A stretch of DNA of 64,000 nt from Humulus lupulus (taxonomy: Eukaryota > Streptophyta > Magnoliopsida > Rosales > Cannabaceae). The stretch is taken from the NCBI RefSeq assembly GCF_963169125.1, contig NC_084795.1, positions 257,233,042-257,297,041 of the forward strand, in the 5' to 3' direction. The notes beneath the pieces are model-generated. The model was not told the origin of the DNA. It did no database searches and saw nothing but the letters and a program-made list of their open reading frames with translations. The position numbers and the translations under genes were made by a program. Positions within the stretch are counted from its first letter, which is position 1, and each line of letters starts with the position of its first letter. Of this stretch, positions 1 through 11,150 are shown piece after piece.

Positions 1-980
1 ATGCATCTAAGCCCAATTGCAAAAATACCACATATAGTGCAAACAGACATGTTATAATTGGATGGGCCTGATTATGTTACTATATGAGCAATACTATGAA
101 TTTATGCAAAAATACCACAATTTATTTCATTTGCAAAAATACCACAATTAATTATCTAGAATTTATCAAAAAAATTCAAATAAATTAAATTTTTACAAAA
201 AATAAGTCAATTTAAATGAAATTTATCAACAATTAACAATAGTTAATTTAAAGTTCATTTATCAACAATCAACTTGGTTTTAGGTTAATTTGAAAAAAAA
301 AAAAAATTTAATTTAAATAGGATTTATCAACAATTAACCAAAGTTAATTTAAATCCCATTTATAAAAAAAATATTTTATTAATTGGCTGAAGAAAAAAAA
401 TGATATTTTTCAAAATTTAACCAATTTTAAATTTTAAAATCAATATCTTAACTATTTTCCAAAAATATCTTGTGTTGATACAACTATTATCTAATATTTT
501 AACCATTTAAAAAATAATAAAATACAAATAGTTATAACAACTCTAAAATATCTCAAATAGTTAAACAAATTCAAATATCCATAAAAATATCTAACTAATA
601 ATGTTCAAATTTCAAATAATTTAAATATTAAAAACTATAGAATAAAAAAATATTTATATTTTCAAATAAAGATTTAATAAAAATATTAAGAATTGAAATG
701 AAAATATCTTAAATATCTGATATTATAATTCTAATATTTTAATATATTAAAATATTTAAAATTAAATTATTAGTCATTTTTAAATTTGAATTTGAATCTT
801 TGTAGAAAATATCTAATCATTTATATCTCAACTAACAAAAATATCTTATTAAAAAAAATAATTTTAAATGATAAAACAAAACAGATATTTTTTGTTTTGA
901 TTATATATAATAAATTTCAACAAATTTTATTTTTCTTTAAATTTAAAAAAAAAATTTCAAAAAAAAAAAAAAAAAATTGA

Positions 981-1065
981 TGAACAGTACACGGGGTACT
1001 GTTCATCGCGTGTGCGCGCGGGCTGGGCATGCGCGCGGGGCGTGGGCGGGGCACGCGCGCGCGCA
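981..1065. repeat. Perfect hairpin followed by alternating CG/CA tract
   Basis: Positions 981-990 (TGAACAGTAC) and 996-1005 (GTACTGTTCA) form a perfect 10-bp inverted repeat with a 5-nt loop. A GC-rich run of alternating purine/pyrimidine (CGCGTGTGCGCGCG and similar, about 1006-1065) follows at once, and the whole is bounded by A-rich and T-rich runs. It is structural DNA within a retroelement leader; no function is shown. Confidence 0.7.
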
Positions 1066-1323
1066 AAAAAATTTCGAAATTTTTTTTTGTGCAATTTTTT
1101 TTTAACCAAAACCATTTTCTAATTAATTTTTACCATGTTTTACACAAAATAAAGCATATATAAAAATTAATAGCATAGAAAACACAACAAAATAACCTAA
1201 AAATTGCTAAAATTCACATAAAATCAATATGTTCATAAAAACATGAAAAACCATCCAATTATTCAAATATATCATATAATCCAATTTTAAACATGTTCAT
1301 GCATGAAATTAAAGATTACCAAA

Positions 1324-1336
1324 GGCTCTGAGGCCA
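1324..1336 (-). promoter_or_regulatory. Degenerate tRNA-iMet primer binding site
   Basis: On the minus strand this reads TGGCCTCAGAGCC, two nucleotides after the LTR end. The usual plant site is TGGTATCAGAGCC, so the match is good apart from the fourth and fifth bases. It fixes the element as minus-strand with its 5' LTR at 1339-3195. Confidence 0.6.
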
Positions 1337-1338
1337 GT

Positions 1339-3195
1339 TGTTGGAAAAAGCTTATACAGGATCTTTATTTATTTTCATGTATATCTAATATTAAACAAAT
1401 TAATACGAGATAGCCTAAAACATGTTTCTAAAATTGAATTCAAAGAGAAACAAAAATAGAATACTTACAGTATACGCAGCGGAATTAAGAGTCCTTCCTT
1501 CAGTTTCTCTAACTCTTGTATCCTCTCTGTCGCAGAGTATTATCAAGAAACTGAACCGATCTTCTATTTTCTTCACGATCTTCCAATGTATCCTTAGAAC
1601 CACCTAGACTAGTGTGGGCAATTCTCAACACATGAGATAGATATAGAGAGAAGAAGAGAAAATAACAAAGTGGCTTAGAAAAGGACTTGTGTTTAGAGAG
1701 AATATAAAACTATCAGAAAATCTGACTTATGACTTATCTGTCGTCTTATTAATCTTCTCTCTAAGCACTCCTTTTATAGACTCAATTAGGCCATTTAATT
1801 TAATTAAAAAAATCAATAAAATAACAGCCATTTTGAAGCCCTATGTCGAAATTATCATGGGCTATAGGCCCGTGAAATTTCCCATTTGATTATAAGCCCA
1901 TTGGACTTAAAATCAAGGCCTGTATTATTTTCTATTAATTTAATTAATTAAATAATTATTTAAATCCTTTATCAAATTAATTATTTATAATTTGAACCTT
2001 GATTTAAATTTATTTATTAATTTAGATACCAATTTATCTTAATTAATAAATTTGCCATAATTTCTCTTTTCTTCTCAAAATTATACAACTCTGTGAAACT
2101 ATCCAAAATTGACCTGGTCAACTTTGATAATTCTAATTGATGATTAAATCAATTAATTGAGACTATCTAGATGATTTTATCTAAGGTACAATGGGGACCA
2201 TGAGCCTATGAAATCAAGCCCTAATAAGTTATCATAAATCTAACAAATAAATTTACTAACTTATTAATTCCTCGTGACTCCACTATAGACTTGGAATTGC
2301 ACTCTTGAATTCATAGAACGCTTTATAACAAATATAGATACGCTATTAATTATCCATTGTTACAATCATAATTGTCACTCAATCCTCTATAGACGGTCTA
2401 CAATGAGATAGGACTAAAATACCGTTTTACCCCTCATTGTATTTTATCCTTAAAACACTTAGTTCCTTGTAAATGATATTTCAGTAAACTAATTTAATTA
2501 CTGAAATGAGATCTCTATCATTTATCACCTTGAACCAAACTAAAAGGAAACCATCGTTTCACTTCTTCATCAAAAGCTATAGATGTTCATATCTATGATT
2601 AACACTCCCACTCAATTATACTACTGAGTTCCCAAGATGTAAGTATGGGCTAGTCCGTAGGGTAAGCTGGTAACGAACAAGTCAAAGAACTCAAATAATA
2701 CAATCAGTCAGAATACTAACCACTCAGAATTGAGATTGAATTGACCTATGGTCAACTATACGATATGACTAGAATAGATAATAACGGTATGTTTACTTAT
2801 CTTATCAACTGTCAATATCGGTCCTGTCCGATGTAACAAATACATCCGATCTTATCTACTTTGCTAATGTTCTGGAAAGAACATAACACTGTAATGTGTA
2901 AGTAGATCATATCGTAGATTGGCAAGTTAGTGTAAATCCAGTGCACTGACTAATCTTAGGACTAACTTATTTTGAACATATAATCATATTTATATTCCAC
3001 TGTGATTACGTCACTATAAATAAGATTATCTATATGCTCGGGATTTAATAGAAGTTTATATTAAACAAATAATCATGAAAATAAAACATGTGAGCAAAGT
3101 GATTGACCAAGTCAAAAAATGATTTCTATTCTTTTATTGATAATAAAATGAGATTACAAATAATTTAGGTTTTAATTAGGGCATAAAACCCAACA
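1339..3195 (-). repeat. 5' LTR of a Ty1/copia-like element
   Basis: On the minus strand the block begins TGTTGGGTTTTATGCCC at 3195 and ends CCAACA at 1339, giving 1857 bp with TG...CA ends. A TATA-like TCTATAAAAGGAG lies on the minus strand near 1765-1785. The flanks do not match as a target duplication, as expected for one LTR of a longer element. Its layout (long AT-rich LTR with a CTCAACACATGAGA segment) resembles the copia-like LTR split across 6064-14194, so both probably belong to the same superfamily. Assignment to copia is by LTR style only. Confidence 0.7.
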
Positions 3196-4091
3196 ATAAA
3201 TAAGGCAGGTTTGAAGTTTTTTGACCTGGAAATTCGATTTTGCAAACTTAAAAAAAAAAACTGGGTTTTTTCCGCCTTTCTAACAAATGAAAAGTTTTCT
3301 GGAAAAACTTTTCATTTTCACTTTTTGATATGAAATCTTTGTTGCTCGTATATTTGAATTTGTTTGTCTTAAAATGTTGTTGGTCGGATAAACTCTTGAG
3401 TTTATCTAAGAGCAGCATTTATTTTCTTCTTTGTTTTATTCCTTTTATTGGTCGTATATTCTTGCTTCCCCTTCTTCTTCTCATATATTCATACAAGACT
3501 ACTGGGGATGTGAAAGACCAATAGACGAAGACCTCTTAGCTTTGCCGTTTGAGGATACCGAGCAGCCTGCCCTTTCTATTTCTCAAACTCTAGTCCTTGC
3601 ACCAAGCCCTACTACTACTCCACCAAGGCGCATCACTCCATGACGCAAAACTCCCATGGCTAGAGTAAAGCAGGTGGCCCAGAGAAAGAAAAAAGACCCC
3701 CACATTGTTCGACATGTGGCCAACACGAAGAGATCTACAGGAAACCCTTGACTAGATGAAGAAGAAATTTCTGAGCCAGTACTCTGTAAAGCCATTTCTA
3801 AGGTTGGAATTCAAGAGGATCACATCCCATGGTACATATCCTTGCCCAACGTTCTCTTGAGCAAGGTGGTGGCCAAATATCTAAAAAATTATGGACTCCA
3901 CAGAATAACCCTGTACAAGCCTTCTCCCGACTAAAGGGCCAATGTTCCTGGAGGCATTTACAGTGCCTGGTTGAGGTATAACATCGAGGTAGGAGCAACT
4001 CTTCCTCTCCACGATTACTACAAAGGGGTAGCTAATTATTTTGACATAGCTCCCTTTCAAATCACCTCGAATGGGTATAGAGTGTTATCAT

Positions 4092-4971
4092 TGTTGGGGA
4101 CAGTGAGATTACACCACCATAAAATCTAGAATCTACACAAAATAACGGTTGACAGAGACCAAAGAAAGATTGAGAAAGATGATGCAAACCCTAGTTGTAG
4201 AACCATCTCCTTCAACATTTATGAACCTTCAAAACCCTTGGAGAACCACCACTTTGAGCTTTTTCCTTCTTCAATGTAAAAACACAAAACAAAGGCTTAT
4301 ACATGATTCTTAACGCTGTCTCAATTCTCTATTTCCTAGCCACCATTGATGCTTGAGGCTTATTCTAAGAGGAAATATGAATTGAGATTGAACAAGCCTT
4401 AAACTCACGAAGTCAAGCACTTTCTTTATGAGTTTCTTGGAGAAAACTAGAGATTCTTGAAAGCTAGAGAGAGATTTGACAGAGTGATAAAGTGTTCCAA
4501 AACTCTATGAGGACCCTTTTATAGTGTAGGCACCGTCATTAGGTCTAACCAATAGGATTAGAGATAAATAACTCGTCATCTGGAGCTTAAATTACGTGTT
4601 CGTACAAACACGTCAAGCGATACGTCGCCTGCATGTAGGCAATGTATCGCTTGCTAGGGCTTTTGAGCCCCATTGCATTCAAGCAATGCAACGCCACTTA
4701 GGGGGTGACGCCTTGCTACCCCTCTGACTTTTGACCCCTCCAATGGTCCTACAATTACTTTAAATGCTACCAAAATTTTTGGGGATCCTCAGATACCTCA
4801 ATGTATCACTTTGGACCCAAAAAAATATTGTTTAAGTGCCTATAATTGAAACTCAAATTTCACATCTACACTATGTGAAATTCACTAAGTGTTTTATGCC
4901 AAGCTTGTATAACAACACTTATCTTTTGTACTTAACCAATCATAACAATTTGCACTCTATATCTTGTATCA
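4092..4971 (-). mobile_element. Solo LTR inserted in the Transposase_28-like gene
   Basis: The coding frame stops at 4091 and its homologous continuation resumes at about 4972, so this 880-bp block is an insertion. It begins TGTTGGGG and ends TTGTATCA on the plus strand. A TATA box (CTATAAAAGGG) lies on the minus strand near 4512-4525, which sets the orientation. No clean 5-bp target duplication is visible: the flanks share only fragments of ATCAT, so the ends may be off by a few bases. No coding region inside. Confidence 0.65.
4614..4691. repeat. Two hairpins inside the small LTR
   Basis: CAAGCGATAC (4614-4623) pairs perfectly with GTATCGCTTG (4644-4653), with an inner GCCT/AGGC pair in the loop. 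Just after it TTGCATT (4673-4679) pairs with AATGCAA (4685-4691). Both lie upstream of the minus-strand TATA box, that is in the LTR's U3 region. Confidence 0.6.
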
Positions 4972-6774
4972 TCTTAGGAGATGGCCCGCTCCTACTCCAC
5001 ACGAGATCAATTACTTGTTTTATCTCAAGTCAAACCCAAACCACAACAACACTAGGTTCTTTTATTTTTATCATCAAGAAAACTCTTGCGCCTTCTTGAC
5101 AGATACTACGTACAAATCCAACGTGGGAAATTACTACCAAGAGTATCTCCTCACAGCTGATTTGGTCGTGGACAACTTATCCTTCACTTGAGGAGGTAAT
5201 TTTCTTCTATCATAATCCTTCGTACTCTTGGTCAAATCTTTCTTTGTCTTACATGTCTCCTCAATACTTATGTATAATTTAGGCCCATGGCACCGACCAG
5301 TGCCTACCCAAGCCATGATCGATAGGGCTGACATTCTGGCCAACCTTACACACGAGGAGAAAAGTGACAAGCACTTGGTGACTATATCCAATCTTCGACT
5401 AGTCAGATTTTTGCAACCTTACCAGGATGCAAAAGAGTCCACCACAGGGAGTGCCACTATTGAAGGCATAGACGACCAGCTTCCCACGGAGCAACCTCAA
5501 GATGTTTTGCAACCCTTCAAGCATCGAGCCACTGGTGTCAACATCAAGGAACCTAGCAAAATTCCCCAACTAGCACTGATCCTTCCTCTTCATGGAAAGG
5601 GAAAATAGAAAATTCCTCGTCGGAGGATGAAAATGGTATAAATTTCTCCTCTTCATTACTTGCACTATTTCCCATCCCTACAAATCTTTTTGATAGAGAT
5701 GGAAATTTTATTCCCTCGAACAGTAGCTGTGATTCAGATTTCTTTGAAGCAGATAATGCATATTTTAGCAGTAGCATTAGCTTAGATAATGTAGCGACCA
5801 TCATTCATAGTTTGAGTATTCTTACTAGAATTTTTGCCTCTTTTTATTTCTTACTGTGCTCGCATATCTTTGACTAACTTGTTATCTCGTTGCAGTAATG
5901 CAACCCTCGAAATCCTTTGACATATATGCTTTAGGAGGTGCCACTGTTGGTACCAAAAGACCGAGCAGAAATGAGACGGAAGGCTCCAGTGGGGCCTCTC
6001 CAACAAAAAGGCCAAGAACTTTTGGAAAAAAATTCAGAGCACACAGCGAAATTGGCGTAGTGGCCCCCTTTTTTTTTATTAAAGGAACAACAACAATCAA
6101 ATTTTTTGATTAATAATATATACAGTTTATATGACCAAGAAAACAATCCAGAAACATTAACATACATTATTATTAATCATGCAAAAAATATATAATATAA
6201 AATATATTTATATATAACATATAAACACAAAAAATTCAAGAGTATATACAATTACCTCTTGAAGCCTATCAAGTGTCTTTGAGTCTTTTCGTATATTTTT
6301 TTATCTTCCTATCCAAAGCTTTAAGCACTCAAATCACGATCTTCCAGAGTGTTCTCTACACCTCAAGATGTGTGTGGGAACATAGAGAACATGAGTTTGT
6401 ATTCTTAGGAATCACAAGTATTTCTCAACACATGAGAACTTGGATTATGGTCTGAGAATGGCTAGAATAAAGAAGAAGAAAGAAAGAGTTTTTGTCTAAC
6501 AACAATTCTAAGAACTTTTCTGAATTGCATCTGATATGTGTAGTGTATTGTGTTCTCTTTTTTTTTTCTTTATTCTATATCATATATATAGAGATATTTC
6601 TATTACCTTATTATTCCTAATAATAATAGTAATATTATAAAATATCATAATGATGATAGAATTTCATTTAGGTAAATATCTAACTTACCAAATTTGAAAA
6701 ATCATTTTCAAATTATTAAATAAATAAATAAAAACTACACTGATACAATATCAGTATATGTGGTACACGCATGG

Positions 6775-7389
6775 TGTCACGGGCCGAATATTTGGGTACT
6801 CCAACTAGACGGAACGTGCGACACTTGCAGACTCTTCAATCTAGCAAGTCAGCCTACAACATACACCTACAGGCAAACAAACTCAGCGGTTAACCACATA
6901 CACATCACAGACATGCAACGGGCAATAACGAAGTATGAGCAAGCACAAAGCAAGTCATTCCTAGGAACGTCCACACAACACAAAGCACAAAACAAGGCAA
7001 GTGGCACGCAATGGCCCAACGAAGATAACAAACAAGTAACACATAAGCAACAAGGAAGCACACAGGGGCAAGTATGGATAAATGATGTTTTATTAATATA
7101 TAGCCTTGATAGGGCATGGGAGTACACAGCTTTGGCCCTTATTTGCTGATGGCCATGGTGCTTCCCTAAGTCACCAGGTCACCTCCCCCTAAGGAGCCTT
7201 CTAGGGAAATAAAGTCTTCCCAGGAACATATATGATTTTTGTCTGGGAGACATATGCAATATTACAAAACTGCCACTACCCTATCCCATGAGGTTGCTTG
7301 GTGCAAGACTTGACTAATGATCAAGAACCAAGGCATGCTCACTTACAAAATGGCCCCATGTGGGTGTGCCAAAGGGGCAGCACGCCACA
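6775..7389 (-). repeat. 3' LTR of the chromovirus
   Basis: 615 bp, TGTCACGGGCC...GCACGCCACA on the plus strand, matching 12085-12698. A TATA-like CTATATATTAATAAA run is present on the minus strand near 7087-7105 and could supply both promoter and poly-A signal. It sits at the low-coordinate end, so it is the 3' LTR of this minus-strand element. Confidence 0.93.
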
Positions 7390-7404
7390 CTCTCCCCCAC
7401 TCAA
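7390..7404 (-). promoter_or_regulatory. Polypurine tract of the chromovirus
   Basis: On the minus strand this reads TGAGTGGGGGAGAG, directly against the 3' LTR, the expected position for plus-strand DNA priming. Confidence 0.8.
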
Positions 7405-7817
7405 TCCTTCGGCGTCCTCGACGAAGTAGCTTGTAGATCTTCAATCTTCTGCGTGAGCTTCTTCAAGTCTTCCGCCCTCTCCCAGCTGATCTCGTCATCT
7501 GCGAGCCCCTTCCATTTTACTAGATACTCTTTATACTTTTTATGGTCAGTGGTGACCGTCTTTTCCGCTAGGATTTCTTCAGGTTGACGCTTGCTCCTTG
7601 GCTGAACGATGACTCCTCCTCTGGTTAACTGGTTGCGCTCTGGATTTGCTGGATCTTCATGATACGACTTCAAGTTGCTGACGTGAAGGACCGGGTGTAT
7701 CTTCATCCAAGCTGGTAGGTCGAATTTGTAGGAAGTTAGGCCAACTTTTGAGATGATTGAGACTGGACCCTCGTACTTGCGAACGAGTCTAATGTTTTTG
7801 TCCCCTCGGAATCTCAA
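7401..7817 (-). pseudogene. Integrase C-terminus and chromodomain
   Basis: This 138-codon stretch starts in the integrase C-terminal region (GPVSIISKVGLTSYKFDLP, then HPVLHVSNLK) and ends in a chromodomain with the diagnostic EYLVKWKGL and an aromatic W in ISWERAEDL. Such domains direct chromovirus integration to marked chromatin. It is in the same frame as the integrase upstream and separated from it only by a TAG at 7818-7820, so it is the C-terminal end of one polyprotein, not a gene of its own. The chromodomain itself looks intact. Confidence 0.88.
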
Positions 7818-8945
7818 CTATTCGGGCCTCAGCTTGATTAACACTAAGTCACCTGCTTTGAACTCCAGTGGTCTGCGCTTCTGGTCTGCCCACTTTTTCA
7901 TTCTTCTTGATGCTTTTTCTAAATAAGCTCGGGCAATCTTTGTCATTTTCTTCCAGTCTTTTGTGAAGTGAAAGGCTCGCGGGTTCCGACCACGATATTC
8001 GTCCACTGTGTGGGGAAACAGTGGTTGCTGTCCATTAACAACTTCAAAAGGGCTCTTATTCGATGAAGAACTCTTTTGAGAGTTGAAGCAAAATTGAGCT
8101 ACATCGAGTAGTTGCGGCCAATTCTTCTGATTGGCATTGACAAAGTGGCGCAAGTACTCCTCCAACACCCCGTTGAATCTTTCTGTCTGCCTATCTGTCT
8201 GCGAATGGTAGCTCGAGGAAATGTTCAGTTGTGACCCCAAGAGATTGAATAGTTTAGACCAAAAGGTCCCAGTGAATCTTCCATCTCGGTCACTAACAAT
8301 GTTCTGGGGCACTCCCCAATATTTGACAATATGCTTGAAAAATTGTCTGGTTGTCTCTTTTGCAGAACAGTACTTTGACACTGGGATGAATGTTGCGTAC
8401 TTCGAGAATCTTTCCACAACAACCAAGATCGCACTTAGATCCCCTGTCTTCGGTAGACTGGTGATAAAGTCAAGCGACACACTCTCCCATGGTCAGCTTG
8501 GGACTCACAAGGGATCCAACAACCCAGGTGTCTTGTTCCTATCGACCTTGTCTTGCTGGCAGACGAGACAAGTCTTGGTGTACTCCACTACATCATCTCG
8601 CATTTGTGGCCAGTAGTATCCTTGCTTCAAGAGGGCATGGGTTCTCTGCCACCCTGGATGACCTGCCCACAAGGTGTCATGACACTCGCTTAGTAATGTC
8701 CTTTGCAAATCTCCAGCTTTCGGAACATACAAGCAACCCCCTTTAGCCCACAGAAGATCATCCTCCACCCAGAACTGGCGAGTCTTGCCTTCTTTTACGA
8801 GCTTCAGGATGGTCCTGACAACCGGGTCTTTCTCCAGGTTTTCTTTGATGCACTCCTTGAGTGGAGTGTTCACCACGCTAGCCGACAAACTAGCCAAGAT
8901 CTTTAGAATCGCTAATTCAGCTTTGCAAATCAAGGCGTCAGCTGC
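7818..8945 (-). pseudogene. Integrase (zinc-binding and catalytic core)
   Basis: The minus strand encodes the HHCC domain (CHDTLWAGHPGWQRTH, then CLVCQQDK) at about 8560-8690. The catalytic core follows, with MSLDFITSLPKTG, VSDRDGRFTGTFW and YHSQTDRQTERFNG supplying the D, D and E residues. Two TGA codons (8505-8507 and 8493-8495) interrupt the linker in the same frame, and a TAG at 8946-8948 cuts it from RNase H. The protein would insert element cDNA into the chromosome. Catalytic residues are all present; only the stops disable it. Confidence 0.92.
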
Positions 8946-9017
8946 CTAGTTCAAGCGTCCTGCCCTGTGCTCAAAACGGAAGTCGAATTCCGCCACGAAC
9001 TCCTGCCATCGAGCCTA

Positions 9018-9578
9018 CTTAGGGGTCAGTTTCGGCTGAGTAAGGAAATGACTAACCGATGCATTATCCGTTTTCACCACGAACTTTGACCCCAGCAAGT
9101 AATGCCTCCACACTCGCAAGCAATGGATAACTGCGAGGAGTTCCTTCTCCTGGGCAGTATACCGCCTCTCAGCTTTAGACAGCTTGCGGCTCTCATATGC
9201 GACCGGGTGGTCTTCTTGTACTAGTACCCCTCCCAGGGCATAATCTGAGGCATCTGTCTGTACTTCGAAAGGCTTGCTAATAGTTGGCAAGGCAATAACA
9301 GGATCCTTCATCATGGCTTCCTTCAAACTCCTGAATGCTTCAGCACACTTGTGAGTCCATGCCCAAATCATACCCTTTTTCAAAAGCTCGGTCAAGGGTG
9401 TCGCCCTTCTTGAGTAGCCGTCCACAAATCGTCTATAGTAGTTGGCTAGGCCCAAGAAGGAGCGGAGTTCTTTTACATTTGTGGGGACTTTCCATTCTTG
9501 GATTGCCCTCACCTTCTCCAGATCCATACGAATTCGACCACGTTCCACAACGTGGCCTAACAACTTGATGCTCTCCTG
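9018..9578 (-). pseudogene. RT thumb/connection and RNase H
   Basis: In the pol frame this reads from LLGHVVERGRIRMDLEKV through the RT connection (LRSFLGLANYYRRFVDGYS) to RNase H, with QTDASDYALGGVLVQ, ESRKLSKAERRYTAQEKELLA and TDNASVSHFL. It starts after the TGA at 9579-9581 and ends at the TAG at 9015-9017. The acidic residues expected for RNase H (D in TDAS, E in QEKE, D in KTDN) are visible. Confidence 0.9.
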
Positions 9579-10857
9579 TCAAAACGAGCATTTCTCGCGC
9601 TTCACATATAGTTGGTTCTCTCTTAACTTCTGAAACACTTGAGCCAAGTGTTCTTGATGCTCTTCAATCGTGGCGCTATAAATCACGATATCATCCAAGT
9701 ACACCACCACAAACTTATCTAGATACTCGTGGAATACTTGGTTCATCAGTGTACAGAAAGTAGTAGGTGCATTTGTCAACCCAAACGACATTACTCGAAA
9801 CTCAAATGCTCCGTATCGAGTAACACACGTTGTCTTTGGTTCATCCCCATCTGCAATCCTCACCTGATAGTAGCCCGATCTCAAGTCCAACTTTGTGAAG
9901 TATTTGGCTCCACTTAGCTGGTCGAACAAATCAGCAATCAGAGGGATGGGGTAGGTGTTGCGAACTATCACCTTGCTGAGAGCCCTATAGTCGATGCACA
10001 GTCTCAAGCTCCCATCGTGCTTCTTCTGGAATAGCACCGGTGCGCCAAATGGCGCCTTCAACGATCTGATGAAGCCTGCCTCCAATAACCCTTTTAGTTG
10101 TCTCCTCAACTCTTCTAGCTCAGGGGGTGCAATTTTGTAAGGGGCTTTTGTTGGAGGTTTTGCTCCCGTCACCAGCTCTATCTGGTGATCAATCCCCCTC
10201 TTTGGTGGCAAGGCTTTGGGGAGTTTATCTGGCATCACGTCCCCATACATCTTTAAGACCCTCGTAATTTCTAGTGGAACAATTTCTTCCACTACTTCTT
10301 CGAACACGGTGGGTACAACTACATAAGTGGGCTCCTGCTTCTTCACACCCTCCTTAAACTGTAAAGATGATAAAAGCTTCACACCAGAGGGTGGTTTCAC
10401 CTTTGCAGGCACCATTGAAGGAGTCTCTCCCATTATGAGTAAGCTTCCAGTGGCAGGAATTGGAATGGAACCTTTCTCGGTTAGAAAGTCCATTCCCAAA
10501 ACTACATCGAAGTCGTCCATATGGACGACCACCAAGTCAGTCTGCCCCTCCCACGTGTCGATTCTCACTTTTACCCCTTTAGCCATGCCAGTTGTGGCCA
10601 AGGCCTTGGAGTTGACCGCTTTCCTGCGACCTGCATCTTTCTCCAGGTTCAGTCCCAGTCGCTTTGCTTCAAGTTCAGAGATAAAGTTGTGGGTGGCGCC
10701 AGTATCAATCATCACGCTTTTGGCGGGCTTGCCATTGATAGTGACATCCACAAACATTAGGCCCTTCTCTAGGGTCTTCTTCCCTTTCTCGCCATGTTTC
10801 TTGAGAGCATTTAATAGGCGGACATCGCCCATGTGCGCATACTCTTCGTCTTCCTCT
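9579..10857 (-). pseudogene. Aspartic protease and reverse transcriptase
   Basis: Starts after an in-frame TAA at 10858-10860. Near the N-terminus DTGATHNFI is the aspartic protease active site and VVLGMDFL follows. The RT has the conserved fingers and palm: [20 protein letters not shown], then [28 protein letters not shown] and the catalytic [11 protein letters not shown] (YxDD box as YLDD). It ends at a TGA (9579-9581) in KREKCSF. This 417-codon frame is the longest open stretch in the window. [13 protein letters not shown] at the start fits the protein between gag zinc knuckle and protease. Confidence 0.93.
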
Positions 10858-10860
10858 TAT

Positions 10861-11150
10861 CCTCCGCCCTGTTGTACTTGGCCAATGAGGGCATTCAGCT
10901 TGCCCCTGTAAGGGCAAACTGCCGACTTATGTGGGCCTTTGCAAAGCCAACAAGCTAGCAGCTTCCTCCCTGCAACAACATCTGTCCCACTGGAAGAATT
11001 GGACTCAGCTGTCCTCTTCTCTCCCCCACTCTTGCCCTGCCAGGACTTCCCAGACTTCTTACTCCTAGCGCTACTTGAGGTGGTTGGAGGAGTAGCCCTT
11101 TTTGGCAGGCTGCTCTCCGGAGTGTAATCTGTTAAGCGTTCAGCAGTAGC
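10861..11150 (-). pseudogene. Gag zinc knuckle and basic linker
   Basis: In the pol frame upstream of the protease the minus strand encodes a Ser/Lys/Arg-rich linker and then CWLCKGPHKSAVC, a CX2CX3HX4C knuckle typical of this chromovirus group. The change from the gag frame to this frame happens near 11150, so a one-base indel has separated gag from pol. Confidence 0.82.

Larger units (their letters stand above)
1..1338 (-). other. Non-coding leader of a copia-like element (5' part)
   Basis: This AT-rich stretch lies directly downstream, in minus-strand sense, of the LTR at 1339-3195 and its primer site, so it should be the untranslated leader of that element, which continues beyond the window. 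I see no credible reading frame; the 64-codon frame at 786-980 is low-complexity Lys/Ile/Asn translation of AT-rich DNA. The only compositional break is a GC-rich island at about 996-1065, next to a poly-A run. Confidence 0.5.
3431..6063 (+). pseudogene. Tat-lineage extra ORF with Transposase_28-like domain, first part (broken)
   Basis: Pieces of a plant 'putative gypsy-type transposon' protein (Transposase_28 style) lie in consecutive frames. Exon 1 runs to about 4091, with in-frame stops near 3641, 3749 and 3933, and ends in a typical ...DYYKGVANYFDIAPFQ segment. After the inserted LTR at 4092-4971 the domain resumes (HEINYLFYLKSNPN) to about 5194. A GT-AG intron (5195-5282) follows, then a third exon to 5790 with a one-base deletion near 5605, an intron (5791-5895), and an exon from 5896 with a Ser/Lys/Arg-rich linker that is cut at 6063 by the copia-like LTR. 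The gene resumes at 14195. In Tat-type retrotransposons such extra ORFs can lie antisense to pol, which fits the minus-strand pol at 15860-17388. Exact role unknown. Confidence 0.75.

Noticed and set aside
786..980. 64-codon plus-strand frame near the left edge
   Set aside because: Lys/Ile/Asn/Phe-rich translation of AT-rich leader DNA; no motif and no start context.
6760..7149. Frames in the chromovirus LTRs (6760-7149, 6867-7127 and the copies at 12177-12459)
   Set aside because: They occur in both LTR copies only because the LTRs are repeated; changes between copies alter residues freely and no motif is present.
10327..10911. 194-codon plus-strand frame opposite the chromovirus protease
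   Set aside because: Shadow of the minus-strand pol gene; composition follows the complementary codons and no family is recognisable.
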